Assembly: GCF_003555545.1 (NCBI RefSeq)
Contig: NZ_CP032157.1
Location: 5,522,546-5,586,545, forward strand
Reading direction: 5' to 3'
Origin: Paraflavitalea soli
GTDB taxonomy: Bacteria; Bacteroidota; Bacteroidia; Chitinophagales; Chitinophagaceae
DNA length: 64,000 nucleotides
Shown here: in pieces, positions 24,162-32,317 of the stretch
How positions within the stretch are numbered: position 1 is the stretch's first letter
Layout: each line of letters starts with the position of its first letter
Notes under the pieces: generated by a model
The model's database searches: none
The model's input: the letters and a program-made list of their open reading frames with translations, nothing else
Told to the model about the DNA's origin: nothing
Translations under genes and position numbers: made by a program

Positions 24162-26252
24162 ATGCGTTCGACCGGAATAATTGACTGGAAAGAAGCACCC
24201 TTTTTACGTTTTATCCCTCCCCTCATTATTGGTATCCTCATTCAATGGCATTATAGCCTTCCCATCAATACAGCCTGGACAACCGCCATCGCCTGCAGTA
24301 CAGGCCTGCTGCTCTTTTCCCGCCTTCCCCTTTCTACCAGATTCAGGTTTCGCCCCCTCAACGGAATACTATTAAATGCACTGCTTTTCGCTACCGGATT
24401 ACTATTGGTATACTATAAGGACATCAGGCACCAGCAACAATGGTTTCCCCCATACTATGCTGCCGGCGATACCATCCTGGCCACCATACAGGAACCCCTC
24501 TCCGAAAAATCAAAGGCATATTCCACCACAGCAGTTATGCAGGCCGTCATAAAAGGCACCCATGTACAAAAGGTAAAAGGCAGGCTCCTGCTGTATTTCC
24601 CCAAAGACAGCCCCGGGCCTCCATTGTCTTATGGCCATCAATTGATGTTCGTTAAATCTCCTGAACCCATCAGCAATGCAGGCAACCCCGGCGCATTCGA
24701 TTACCGCAGGTATTGCGCATTCAAAGGAATTTACCACCAGGTATATCTGCGCAAACAAGACTATATAATTGCGGAAAAAAGGCAACTTAACCCCGTAAAA
24801 AAAGTACTGTACCATACCCGTGAAATACTACTGGATATCCTCCGGAAAAACATCCCCGACAAAAAGCAAGCCGGTTTAGCAGAAGCCCTCCTGATAGGTT
24901 ATAAAGATGACCTCGACAAACAGCTTTTACAATCATATATCAACACCGGCGTTGTACATGTTATCGCAGTTTCAGGATTACACCTTGGCCTTATTTACGC
25001 ACTGTTGATCATGTTATGCAATCAGATGCCCAAACGCTGGGATCGATGGGTTGCACCCATTATCATCATTGCTTCCCTCTGGCTCTTTTCCCTTTTATCC
25101 GGCGCCTCCCCCTCCGTTTTACGCTCAGCCATTATGTTTACCTGCCTTATAATCGGCAACCGGCTACCCCACCCGGCCTCCGTTTACAACTCCCTCGCAG
25201 CATCCGCGTTCCTGCTATTATGTTATGATCCCTGGTATTGCTGGGATATAGGTTTCCAGCTTTCCTATGCCGCCGTTTTCAGCATCCTCTTATTCAGGAA
25301 GCCCATTTACCATTCCATCTTTATCCAAAACAAATACCTCAACTACGGCTGGAAACTGATAGCCATTACCCTGGCTGCTCAAATACTCACCCTGCCCCTC
25401 ACCATATACCACTTTCACCAGTTCCCCGGGCTCTTCCTCATTACCAACCTGGTGGCGGTGCCCCTGTCAAGTATTATATTGGTAGGAGAGCTCCTGCTAT
25501 GCGCGGTAGCCTTTGTACCCGCAGCCGCAAAAGCAATTGCCTGGTTACTACAATGGTTGATCAGCCTCCTCAATACCTTTATTGAAACCATCAATCAGGT
25601 TCCATACAACTCCATCGATGGCATACAACTCAACATCCCACAGGCCATACTACTCTATAGCATGATCGCAGGCATTACCGTTTGGCTGCTGCAAAAGAAG
25701 AAAACCGGCCTGCTCACAGGTTTGGGAGCATGCTGGCTCTGGCTGGCCATTCAGGCCGGGTCCTGGTGGATGGCTGCCCGCCAGCAAAAGCTCATCATAT
25801 ACAATGTGCCCCGCCACCAGGCCATGGATTTTATTACAGGGCGTCAATATGTATTTAAAGGCGACTCCACCTTGCTGAAAGATCCTTCCCTTGAAAATTT
25901 TCACCTAAAACCCTGCCGGACCGCACACCGTATCTCCCCGGCCGACAGCCTCACCAGCCTTTCCCAGGCCAGCAGCCTGTTCACATTTGGCAATACCTCC
26001 CTCTTGTTGGTCGACAAAGCCCTCCCTGCTCCTAAATCCGCCGGTAAGATTCCCATCGACATTATCATCCTCTCCCACAATGCCAAAGTATCCGCACAGG
26101 AACTTATTAACCTTTTTACCTGTAACACAGTGGTCATAGATCCCACCAATACCCATTGGAAAACAAGGACTTGGCAACAGGATTTTCAAAAACTCGGTAT
26201 CTCCTGCCATGCGGTAACAAGCCAGGGTGCTTTTGTTTTAACCCTCCATTAA
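24162..26252 (+). CDS. comEC: ComEC/Rec2-family inner-membrane protein
   Basis: A 696-residue channel-type protein of the competence family, which moves single-stranded DNA across the inner membrane. It has an N-terminal DUF4131-like part (membrane segments plus an OB-like region around GDTILATIQEPLSEKSKAY), then the competence domain with the signature VHVIAVSGLHLGLIYALL at about 262-279 and many membrane helices to about residue 530. The C-terminal 150 residues occupy the place of the metallo-beta-lactamase-like domain (IDIIILSHNAKVSAQELINLF...VVIDPTNTHWKT) but lack the HxHxDH metal motif. It lies directly upstream of purH, whose promoter overlaps its end. Confidence 0.9.
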   Translation: MRSTGIIDWKEAPFLRFIPPLIIGILIQWHYSLPINTAWTTAIACSTGLLLFSRLPLSTRFRFRPLNGILLNALLFATGLLLVYYKDIRHQQQWFPPYYAAGDTILATIQEPLSEKSKAYSTTAVMQAVIKGTHVQKVKGRLLLYFPKDSPGPPLSYGHQLMFVKSPEPISNAGNPGAFDYRRYCAFKGIYHQVYLRKQDYIIAEKRQLNPVKKVLYHTREILLDILRKNIPDKKQAGLAEALLIGYKDDLDKQLLQSYINTGVVHVIAVSGLHLGLIYALLIMLCNQMPKRWDRWVAPIIIIASLWLFSLLSGASPSVLRSAIMFTCLIIGNRLPHPASVYNSLAASAFLLLCYDPWYCWDIGFQLSYAAVFSILLFRKPIYHSIFIQNKYLNYGWKLIAITLAAQILTLPLTIYHFHQFPGLFLITNLVAVPLSSIILVGELLLCAVAFVPAAAKAIAWLLQWLISLLNTFIETINQVPYNSIDGIQLNIPQAILLYSMIAGITVWLLQKKKTGLLTGLGACWLWLAIQAGSWWMAARQQKLIIYNVPRHQAMDFITGRQYVFKGDSTLLKDPSLENFHLKPCRTAHRISPADSLTSLSQASSLFTFGNTSLLLVDKALPAPKSAGKIPIDIIILSHNAKVSAQELINLFTCNTVVIDPTNTHWKTRTWQQDFQKLGISCHAVTSQGAFVLTLH

Positions 26253-26262
26253 GTTACCTTTG
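26231..26262 (+). promoter_or_regulatory. Promoter of purH
   Basis: TTTTG (26231-26235), a spacer of 19 bp and TACCTTTG (26255-26262) match the Bacteroidota consensus TTTG-N19-TAnnTTTG exactly. The -33 element lies inside the last codons of comEC. The leader to the purH ATG is about 80 bp. Confidence 0.75.
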
Positions 26263-26349
26263 CGCCTCTCAAAGCATTTACTACTATAATTCTGCAGTAC
26301 GGAAGCAAGCCCTTCCTGCTTCGGGATCCTTTCAGAAAATTTAAGTTTT

Positions 26350-27873
26350 ATGACAAAAAAGATTCAGTCTGCCCTCATTTCAGTTTTTTATAAAGATGGT
26401 CTGGAACCTGTAGTGCAGCAATTGCACCAGTTGGGAATTACGATCTATTCTACTGGCGGTACACAAGCTTTTATTGAAAAGCTGGGTATCCCCGTCATTC
26501 CCGTAGAAAACCTCACTACATATCCATCCATCCTGGGCGGACGGGTCAAAACCCTCCATCCTTCCGTATTTGGAGGTATCCTGGGCCGCCGGGACAATGA
26601 GACCGATCTGCAGGAAATGAAGCAGTACAAGATCCCCGAGATTGACCTTGTGATCGTAGACCTCTACCCCTTCGAAGAAACCGTAGCCAGCACCAGCGAA
26701 GAAAAGCTCATCATTGAAAAAATAGACATCGGCGGGCCTTCCATGATAAGAGGTGCTGCCAAAAACTTCAGAGACCTGGTGGTAGTAGCCGCCAAATCTG
26801 AATATGCCGCATTGGAACAACTGCTCAAAGACCAGCAGGGCACCACTACCATCGAGCAACGCAAGGCTTTTGCCGCCAAAGCATTTGAAATAGTAGCCCA
26901 TTACGATGTGGCCATCGCTAAGTACTTCAATCCGGAGAACGCTTTATATTTCGTGGAATCCATCCCACACCCCAAAACCATGCGGTATGGCGAGAATCCA
27001 CACCAAACCGGTGTGTTCTACGGTAACCTCGCTGAGATCTTCAACCAGCTGAATGGAAAAGAGCTTTCCTACAACAACCTGGTCGATGTAGACGCCGCCG
27101 TACAACTCATCAATGAATTTGCAGCCGATACCAATACCCCTGTATTTGCTATCATCAAGCATACCAATGTATGTGGAATAGCAGCCCGTGAGTCTGTGAA
27201 AGCAGCCTGGGATGCAGCATTGGCCGGCGATCCCGAGAGCGCCTTCGGAGGCGTACTCGTTTGCAATGGCGCCATTGACAAAGCCACAGCCGAAGCCATC
27301 AATGAGATCTTCTTCGAAGTATTGATAGCCCCTGCGTTTAATGAAGATGCACTCGCCATCCTCAAATCAAAGAAGAACCGCATCCTCCTGCAGCAAAAAG
27401 CCCCTTTCAGGAAAAAACAAGAATACAAATCAGTACTCAATGGCGTATTGGTACAAGGTGCTGATGAGGGCAATTATACAGAATGGAAAGAAGTAGGCGG
27501 ACGTGATACCACTGCCGGAGAAAAGGCCGACCTCACTTTTGCCAACCTTGTGTGTAAGCACCTTAAATCAAATGCCATCGCCCTCGTAAAGAATAAGCAG
27601 CTCATCGGAAAAGGATGTGGCCAAACCAGCCGCATTGATTCCTTAAGGCAGGCTATAGAGAAAGCTGCCCAGTTTAAGTTCGACCTCAATGGGGCCGTAT
27701 TGGCGAGCGACGCGTTTTTCCCGTTCAATGATTGCGTGCAAATGAGCCACGCAGCGGGGATTACCTCCTTCATTCAACCCGGCGGCTCCGTAAGAGATAA
27801 GGATTCCATAGAATATTGCCAGCAAAACAACCTGGCCATGGTAATGACCGGCATGCGCCACTTTAAGCATTGA
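26350..27873 (+). CDS. purH: Bifunctional AICAR transformylase/IMP cyclohydrolase
   Basis: Catalyses the last two steps of purine synthesis: formylation of AICAR and ring closure to IMP. The 507-residue protein has the N-terminal MGS-like IMP cyclohydrolase domain (ALISVFYKDGLEPVVQQLHQLGITIYSTGGT; GGRVKTLHPSVFGGIL) and the C-terminal transformylase domain with RYGENPHQ, the catalytic Lys-His pair in IIKHTNVCG, and the late motifs KSNAIALVKNKQLIGKGCGQTSR and PGGSVRDKDSIEYC. Length is near normal (E. coli 529). It is followed after 12 bp by an EamA transporter gene and may be cotranscribed with it. Confidence 0.97.
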   Translation: MTKKIQSALISVFYKDGLEPVVQQLHQLGITIYSTGGTQAFIEKLGIPVIPVENLTTYPSILGGRVKTLHPSVFGGILGRRDNETDLQEMKQYKIPEIDLVIVDLYPFEETVASTSEEKLIIEKIDIGGPSMIRGAAKNFRDLVVVAAKSEYAALEQLLKDQQGTTTIEQRKAFAAKAFEIVAHYDVAIAKYFNPENALYFVESIPHPKTMRYGENPHQTGVFYGNLAEIFNQLNGKELSYNNLVDVDAAVQLINEFAADTNTPVFAIIKHTNVCGIAARESVKAAWDAALAGDPESAFGGVLVCNGAIDKATAEAINEIFFEVLIAPAFNEDALAILKSKKNRILLQQKAPFRKKQEYKSVLNGVLVQGADEGNYTEWKEVGGRDTTAGEKADLTFANLVCKHLKSNAIALVKNKQLIGKGCGQTSRIDSLRQAIEKAAQFKFDLNGAVLASDAFFPFNDCVQMSHAAGITSFIQPGGSVRDKDSIEYCQQNNLAMVMTGMRHFKH

Positions 27874-27885
27874 TCAAAAACATAC

Positions 27886-28824
27886 ATGACTGCCCCAACC
27901 AATAAAGCGCCTTTCCTTCAACAAAGGGGCACCCGTTTCAAGGCCCTATTTGCCCTGGGCATGGTGTGCTTTTTTTGGGGTACCACCTGGATCGCCTCCA
28001 GGCAAGGTGTAAAACATATGCCGGCCTTACAATTGGCCGGCATTCGTCAGTCTATTGGCGGATTGTTGTATGTGATCTTCTTCCTCAGCAAGGGCCGCGC
28101 CTGGCCACGGGGAAAAGAATGGGGGCCTATCATTATCCTCAGCCTGCTCAATTTTGCGTTGAGCAACGGCCTGTCCACCTGGGGCGTAAAATACATTTCA
28201 GCGGGCCTGGGTTCCATTATCGCTGCTACTTTCCCTTTGTGGATCGTGATCATCAACCTCGTTACTGCCAAATCGAAAATACCAGCCAAAGCAGTCATCG
28301 GTCTCTTATTGGGTTTTACAGGCGTATGCGTGATCTTTTATGAGCACCTCGCCGATTTCCTCGATCCCGAATTCAGGTTCGGCATCCTGCTTTCCCTCAC
28401 CGCTTCCTGGACCTGGGCATTCGGTACCCTCTACACCAAACAACAGGCTGCTGCCTTCAATCCCTATTTCAGCCTCGGCCTCCAGATGCTCATATCTGGC
28501 ATCCTCACTACCATCATTGCAGTAGCCGCCGGCCAAACCATACCCGTTCAGGACATTCCCTGGCAGTCATGGACCGCCATTGCCTACCTGGCCACTTTTG
28601 GTTCTGTGATCTCCTTCATTGCTTATTTGTATGCATTGCAAAACCTGCCCACAGAGCAGGCTTCTATTTATGCATACATTAATCCCGTGGTAGCTGTTTT
28701 ACTAGGGTCCCTGTTGTTTAATGAAAAACTCACCCTCTTCATTATAGCAGGAGGCGCTATTACCTTACTGGGCGTTCACCTCATCAACCAGGCCTATCGA
28801 AGAAATAAAGGAGTTCGTAATTAA
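27886..28824 (+). CDS. EamA-family (drug/metabolite) transporter
   Basis: A 312-residue inner-membrane protein with about ten transmembrane segments in two homologous EamA halves; the second ends with the typical EQASIYAYINPVVAVLLGSLLFNEKLTLFIIAGGAITLLGVHLINQAYRR. An early FFWGTTWIASRQGVKHMPALQLAGIRQ is the usual start of the first half. The family exports amino acids, metabolites or drugs; the substrate cannot be told. Probably in one transcript with purH (12-bp gap). Confidence 0.9.
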   Translation: MTAPTNKAPFLQQRGTRFKALFALGMVCFFWGTTWIASRQGVKHMPALQLAGIRQSIGGLLYVIFFLSKGRAWPRGKEWGPIIILSLLNFALSNGLSTWGVKYISAGLGSIIAATFPLWIVIINLVTAKSKIPAKAVIGLLLGFTGVCVIFYEHLADFLDPEFRFGILLSLTASWTWAFGTLYTKQQAAAFNPYFSLGLQMLISGILTTIIAVAAGQTIPVQDIPWQSWTAIAYLATFGSVISFIAYLYALQNLPTEQASIYAYINPVVAVLLGSLLFNEKLTLFIIAGGAITLLGVHLINQAYRRNKGVRN

Positions 28825-28844
28825 TATTTCTGCAACTGTTCTTC

Positions 28845-28876
28845 TTTCCGACTTCCGGACTTTCCGTCTTTCCGAC
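28845..28876. repeat. 8-bp tandem repeat (TTTCCGAC type)
   Basis: Four units, TTTCCGAC, TTCCGGAC, TTTCCGTC, TTTCCGAC, end exactly at the stop codon (28877-28879) of the minus-strand deacetylase gene, between it and the convergent EamA gene. Confidence 0.8.
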
Positions 28877-30205
28877 TCAATCCGAATAAGCATCCCAATA
28901 TACCGTCTCTTTCATGAACAGCTCAAACATCTCACGCCAGCCGGCAAATGTCTTATCCGTTCCCAGGATCGAATTGTGCCAGATCGAGATCATCATGCCA
29001 TTCATTTTACGCACCTGTTCATGGTACAATATCAGTTCTGCATACGCCTGCTGCGGCGTATCCTTTTGCTCATAAAATGAATTTGCATCCATAAAGCAAA
29101 AGGGATAGATCAGCAACGGCGTGGCCGTTTCATTCTTAAGATCATACCAGGCAAAAGAAGAACACACAGAAGCCCTGAATCCATTGATGCTGCCATAGCC
29201 CATCGAAAAATCCTTTTCAATGCCCGCTTTGATCAACCGGCGGTAAGTATCTGGCAGCTCAAAGCGAATATAGTGCTGGCGGCTGCGGATGATCTCCGTA
29301 TCCGCTACTACTTCCAGCCACTCCTTTTCCTCAGACAACAGATCCACATCATCCCCGCTTTGCCAGCTGGGATGTATCCCCGTCTTATAAGTATGCGCAT
29401 AATACTCTATCAACTGGCGGAATGCCTTTACATGCGTAGGCGTGTTTTTATCATACCCCACCTGCTTACGGGCCACCAGGAAAAAATAATACGGCCTCGA
29501 CCGGCAATACAGGTGTAAGGCATCCAGCCACTCAAAACAATCATAAGGATCTTTCTTTGTCCCCCGCAGTACATCCCACCGGTCCTTTACCAGCGCCCAT
29601 TCACCCTTCAGGATCGACCGCGCAAATCCGCCCGCCGTACGCGCAAATCCTTTGTGCAAATACGACCAGGCAATATCTATATCATAAGAAAGGATACACT
29701 TAAAATTATGCTTGCGAAACAGCAGTGCAGGATACCGCTGCGACAGCGCCTGCTTAAGGCCCTGCAGCCAGTAATTGACCAACGGCTGGTCCAGGAACCC
29801 TTCCCGGAAAGCCAGCGAATTGATATGCGCATACCGCCCATATTCATCCTTTTCATGCGGCAGGTATTCTTCATACCGGCTCAACAGGTAAAAAGAGGCC
29901 GCAAAAATATCGAAGGGAAAATCGCCGCTTGTTGAAAAAAAGGCTACATGCCCGTTAGCAGTAAAGCATTGGATCGCTTGAGGCCGTATACCACTTTCAA
30001 ATAGCAGCCCCACAGGGTGAATGCTAAAAGCCGTTCCGGCAAATTCATGCGAAGAATAGTTGAGTTTAGGGCCACTGGCCTGCTCAAATTGGCTCCTGTC
30101 GGCAGTGATGGTAATAGGCGTTTCAAACAACTCTTTGTTGAAAAACTCAACAATATATTGCAGTCGGGGCGTAATGGTATTACAATAAAGCAGCATCGGT
30201 TGCAC
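28877..30205 (-). CDS. Polysaccharide-deacetylase-like protein with N-terminal DUF7033-type domain
   Basis: A 442-residue protein without signal peptide. The N-terminal 150 residues (PRLQYIVEFFNKELF, HPVGLLFE, ASFYLLSRYEEYLPHEKDEYGRYAH) match the domain recently called DUF7033 that precedes NodB-like domains in Bacteroidota. The second part has the deacetylase start CILSYDIDIAW (about 168-178; Asp-x-Asp metal site), the HPSWQS motif and a final MMISIWHNSIL. Enzymes of this class remove acetyl groups from sugars in capsule, O-antigen or cell wall. It stands alone after the lutB terminator. Confidence 0.82.
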   Translation of the reverse strand: MQPMLLYCNTITPRLQYIVEFFNKELFETPITITADRSQFEQASGPKLNYSSHEFAGTAFSIHPVGLLFESGIRPQAIQCFTANGHVAFFSTSGDFPFDIFAASFYLLSRYEEYLPHEKDEYGRYAHINSLAFREGFLDQPLVNYWLQGLKQALSQRYPALLFRKHNFKCILSYDIDIAWSYLHKGFARTAGGFARSILKGEWALVKDRWDVLRGTKKDPYDCFEWLDALHLYCRSRPYYFFLVARKQVGYDKNTPTHVKAFRQLIEYYAHTYKTGIHPSWQSGDDVDLLSEEKEWLEVVADTEIIRSRQHYIRFELPDTYRRLIKAGIEKDFSMGYGSINGFRASVCSSFAWYDLKNETATPLLIYPFCFMDANSFYEQKDTPQQAYAELILYHEQVRKMNGMMISIWHNSILGTDKTFAGWREMFELFMKETVYWDAYSD

Positions 30206-30208
30206 AAA

Positions 30209-30236
30209 ATAAAAAAGTCAACTGACAAAGTTGACT
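30209..30236 (-). terminator. Terminator after the LutB-like gene
   Basis: Stem AGTCAAC/GTTGACT (30216-30222 with 30230-30236); on the minus strand it runs into six T. Placed 17 bp past the stop of the gene at 30254. Confidence 0.85.
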
Positions 30237-30253
30237 ATTGGGCAAAAATGTTC

Positions 30254-31642
30254 TCATTTTTTGACCGGGGGCCCATACCGCTCCTGCCATTGCTCATTAA
30301 ACGTCTTTTCCGCGAAATCCAGGTCCCCCCGATGTGCCGTCCAGCCCTTGAAAACCTTATTGACCATCCAGTTCTTCGTTTTCTGACTCCCCCGGTTCAT
30401 CCATTTTCGGTTAAGGCTGGCTATCTTCCAGGCTTTCCAGGCCATCCGCTCTGTCCAGCCCGCTGCCCCTTCTTCCACCGCCTCATGCCGGTTTTCCAGC
30501 AACAGCTCATGCAGGTTGATCTTCACCGCACAAACTTCCGTACAATTACCACACAACGAGGAGGCATAACTGAGGTGTTTCCAATCGCCCATATCCTTCA
30601 GGTGAGGCGTAATAACCGATCCGATCGGGCCACTATACGTAGTGCCATAGGCATGGCCGCCAATATTTTTATACACCGGGCAGGCATTCAGGCAGGCCCC
30701 GCACCGGATACAATAAAGGCTCTCCCTTGTTTTTTCATTGGCCAGGATATTCGTACGTCCATTATCCAGCAATATCACATACATCTCTTCCGGTCCATCC
30801 GTTTCACCGGGCTGCCGTGGTCCGCTCACAATTGAATTGTACACCGTTACCTGCTGCCCTGTACCATACGTAGCCAGCAATGGCCAGAACAAGCCCAGGT
30901 CACTCATGGAGGGAATGATCTTCTCAATACCAACAATAGCAATATGCGTTTTCGGGAAAGCGCAGCTTAATCGGGCATTGCCTTCGTTCTCCGTCACCGC
31001 AATACCCCCAATATCCGCTATAATGAAATTGGCGCCCGTGATACCGATCTCAGCCTCTACATATTTAGTCCGGAGTTTCTCCCTGGCTACCAATGTCAGC
31101 TGGCTGGGCGTAAGATTGGGCGCTGTTCCCAGCTTGTTATAAAACAACTTGGCAACATCCTCCTTGCTCTTATGCATGGCCGGCGTTACGATATGGTAAG
31201 GAGGTTCTCCATCCAGCTGCTGAATGTATTCTCCCAAGTCTGTTTCTATACTTTCGATGCCTTTCTTTTCCAGGAAATCGTTCAGGTGGATCTCTTCCGT
31301 CACCATGCTTTTACTCTTCACGATCGTCTTACAGTTCTTTTCTGCACAGATCTTCGCAATTTCATCCAGCGCCTGTTGCGCCGTTTCCGCCCAGATCACC
31401 TTCCCGCCCCGCTTTATCAGGTTGGCCTCAAACTCTTCCAGGTATACATCCAGCATTTCAATGGCCCGCCACTTCACGTTTTTAGCCCTTTCCCTGGCCA
31501 GGTGCACATTCGAAAATTGCTCCTTGCCCAGCGGTACCGTAGCATTGTACTTGCTGATGTTAAAGTTTACCTTACGCCGGTGTTCCAGATCTGCCGCTTT
31601 AACCGTGCTCTTGGCCATGAAGGTTGAAACAATATCGCTCAT
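30254..31642 (-). CDS. LutB/LldF-type iron-sulfur protein
   Basis: Start placed at 31642 (MSDIVSTFMAKS), giving 462 residues; reading upstream to 31690 would run into the previous gene. The N-terminal part is the LUD domain (LDVYLEEFEANLIKRGGKVIWAETAQQALDEI; ITGANFIIADIGGIAVTENEGN) and the C-terminal part holds two [4Fe-4S] motifs, CIRCGACLNACPVYKNIGG and CGNCTEVCAVKINLHELL. LutB works with LutA and LutC in oxidation of L-lactate to pyruvate. Neither lutA nor lutC is adjacent; instead the neighbour is a DUF3109 protein 28 bp upstream, so partners must be elsewhere. Confidence 0.88.
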   Translation of the reverse strand: MSDIVSTFMAKSTVKAADLEHRRKVNFNISKYNATVPLGKEQFSNVHLARERAKNVKWRAIEMLDVYLEEFEANLIKRGGKVIWAETAQQALDEIAKICAEKNCKTIVKSKSMVTEEIHLNDFLEKKGIESIETDLGEYIQQLDGEPPYHIVTPAMHKSKEDVAKLFYNKLGTAPNLTPSQLTLVAREKLRTKYVEAEIGITGANFIIADIGGIAVTENEGNARLSCAFPKTHIAIVGIEKIIPSMSDLGLFWPLLATYGTGQQVTVYNSIVSGPRQPGETDGPEEMYVILLDNGRTNILANEKTRESLYCIRCGACLNACPVYKNIGGHAYGTTYSGPIGSVITPHLKDMGDWKHLSYASSLCGNCTEVCAVKINLHELLLENRHEAVEEGAAGWTERMAWKAWKIASLNRKWMNRGSQKTKNWMVNKVFKGWTAHRGDLDFAEKTFNEQWQERYGPPVKK

Positions 31643-31670
31643 GATGCCTGTTGTAGAGTGAAATACTTGA

Positions 31671-32267
31671 TTAATCTTCCTGCTTTGCAAAATAGTCTTT
31701 GGCTACCTTATCCAGCGCCTGGTAGAAATCTTCACCGTATTTCCGGATGATCGGCTCCTTTAAAAACTGGTAAGCGGGCACTTTCAGTTTTTTGCCCAGT
31801 CCGCAGGCAGGTTTGCACAATTCCTCCCGCGGTTCGTAATTCATGCGGTCAAAATCGCCGTTGCGGCCGTTTTTTTGTATGATGGGGAAAAAATGACAAC
31901 TGATAGGCTTTTTCCAGCCAATAACACCATCGTTATAGGCCTGCTCAAAAGCACATTTAATGATCCCTTTCGAATCCCTGATACCATACACACAGATCTC
32001 ATTATCATTGCCCAGCGTAGGCGTTACCCAACCAAACTCACGATGGTATACATACTTTCCCTTCCGCTCTATTTCTGCCAATGACTCCTTGGTGAGATAA
32101 GGCTTCACCTTCTCAAATAATTCAATCATAAGGTCCAGCTCACTGTCTTCCAGTGGCGCTCCCGCATCTCCTTCTTCACAACAACCACCTTTACACTTCA
32201 CGAGATCGCACACAAACTGCGCCTCCACTACCTCATTACTGATCAATACATTTTCAACTGCTATCAA
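31671..32267 (-). CDS. DUF3109 family cysteine-rich protein
   Basis: A 198-residue cytoplasmic protein. The N-terminal CDLVKCKGGCCEEGDAGAPL gives a cluster of metal-binding cysteines, and later CAFEQAYNDGVIGWKKPISCHFFPI and CKPACGLGKKLKVPAYQFLKEPI complete the family pattern. The family is related to YkgJ-type zinc/iron-chelating proteins; its biochemical role is not known. Likely in one transcript with the LutB-like gene 28 bp downstream. Confidence 0.88.
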   Translation of the reverse strand: MIAVENVLISNEVVEAQFVCDLVKCKGGCCEEGDAGAPLEDSELDLMIELFEKVKPYLTKESLAEIERKGKYVYHREFGWVTPTLGNDNEICVYGIRDSKGIIKCAFEQAYNDGVIGWKKPISCHFFPIIQKNGRNGDFDRMNYEPREELCKPACGLGKKLKVPAYQFLKEPIIRKYGEDFYQALDKVAKDYFAKQED

Positions 32268-32317
32268 GGGTATTATTTTTTACAAGGCAAATTTACAACC
32301 TTGCCCGAAACCAGCCC

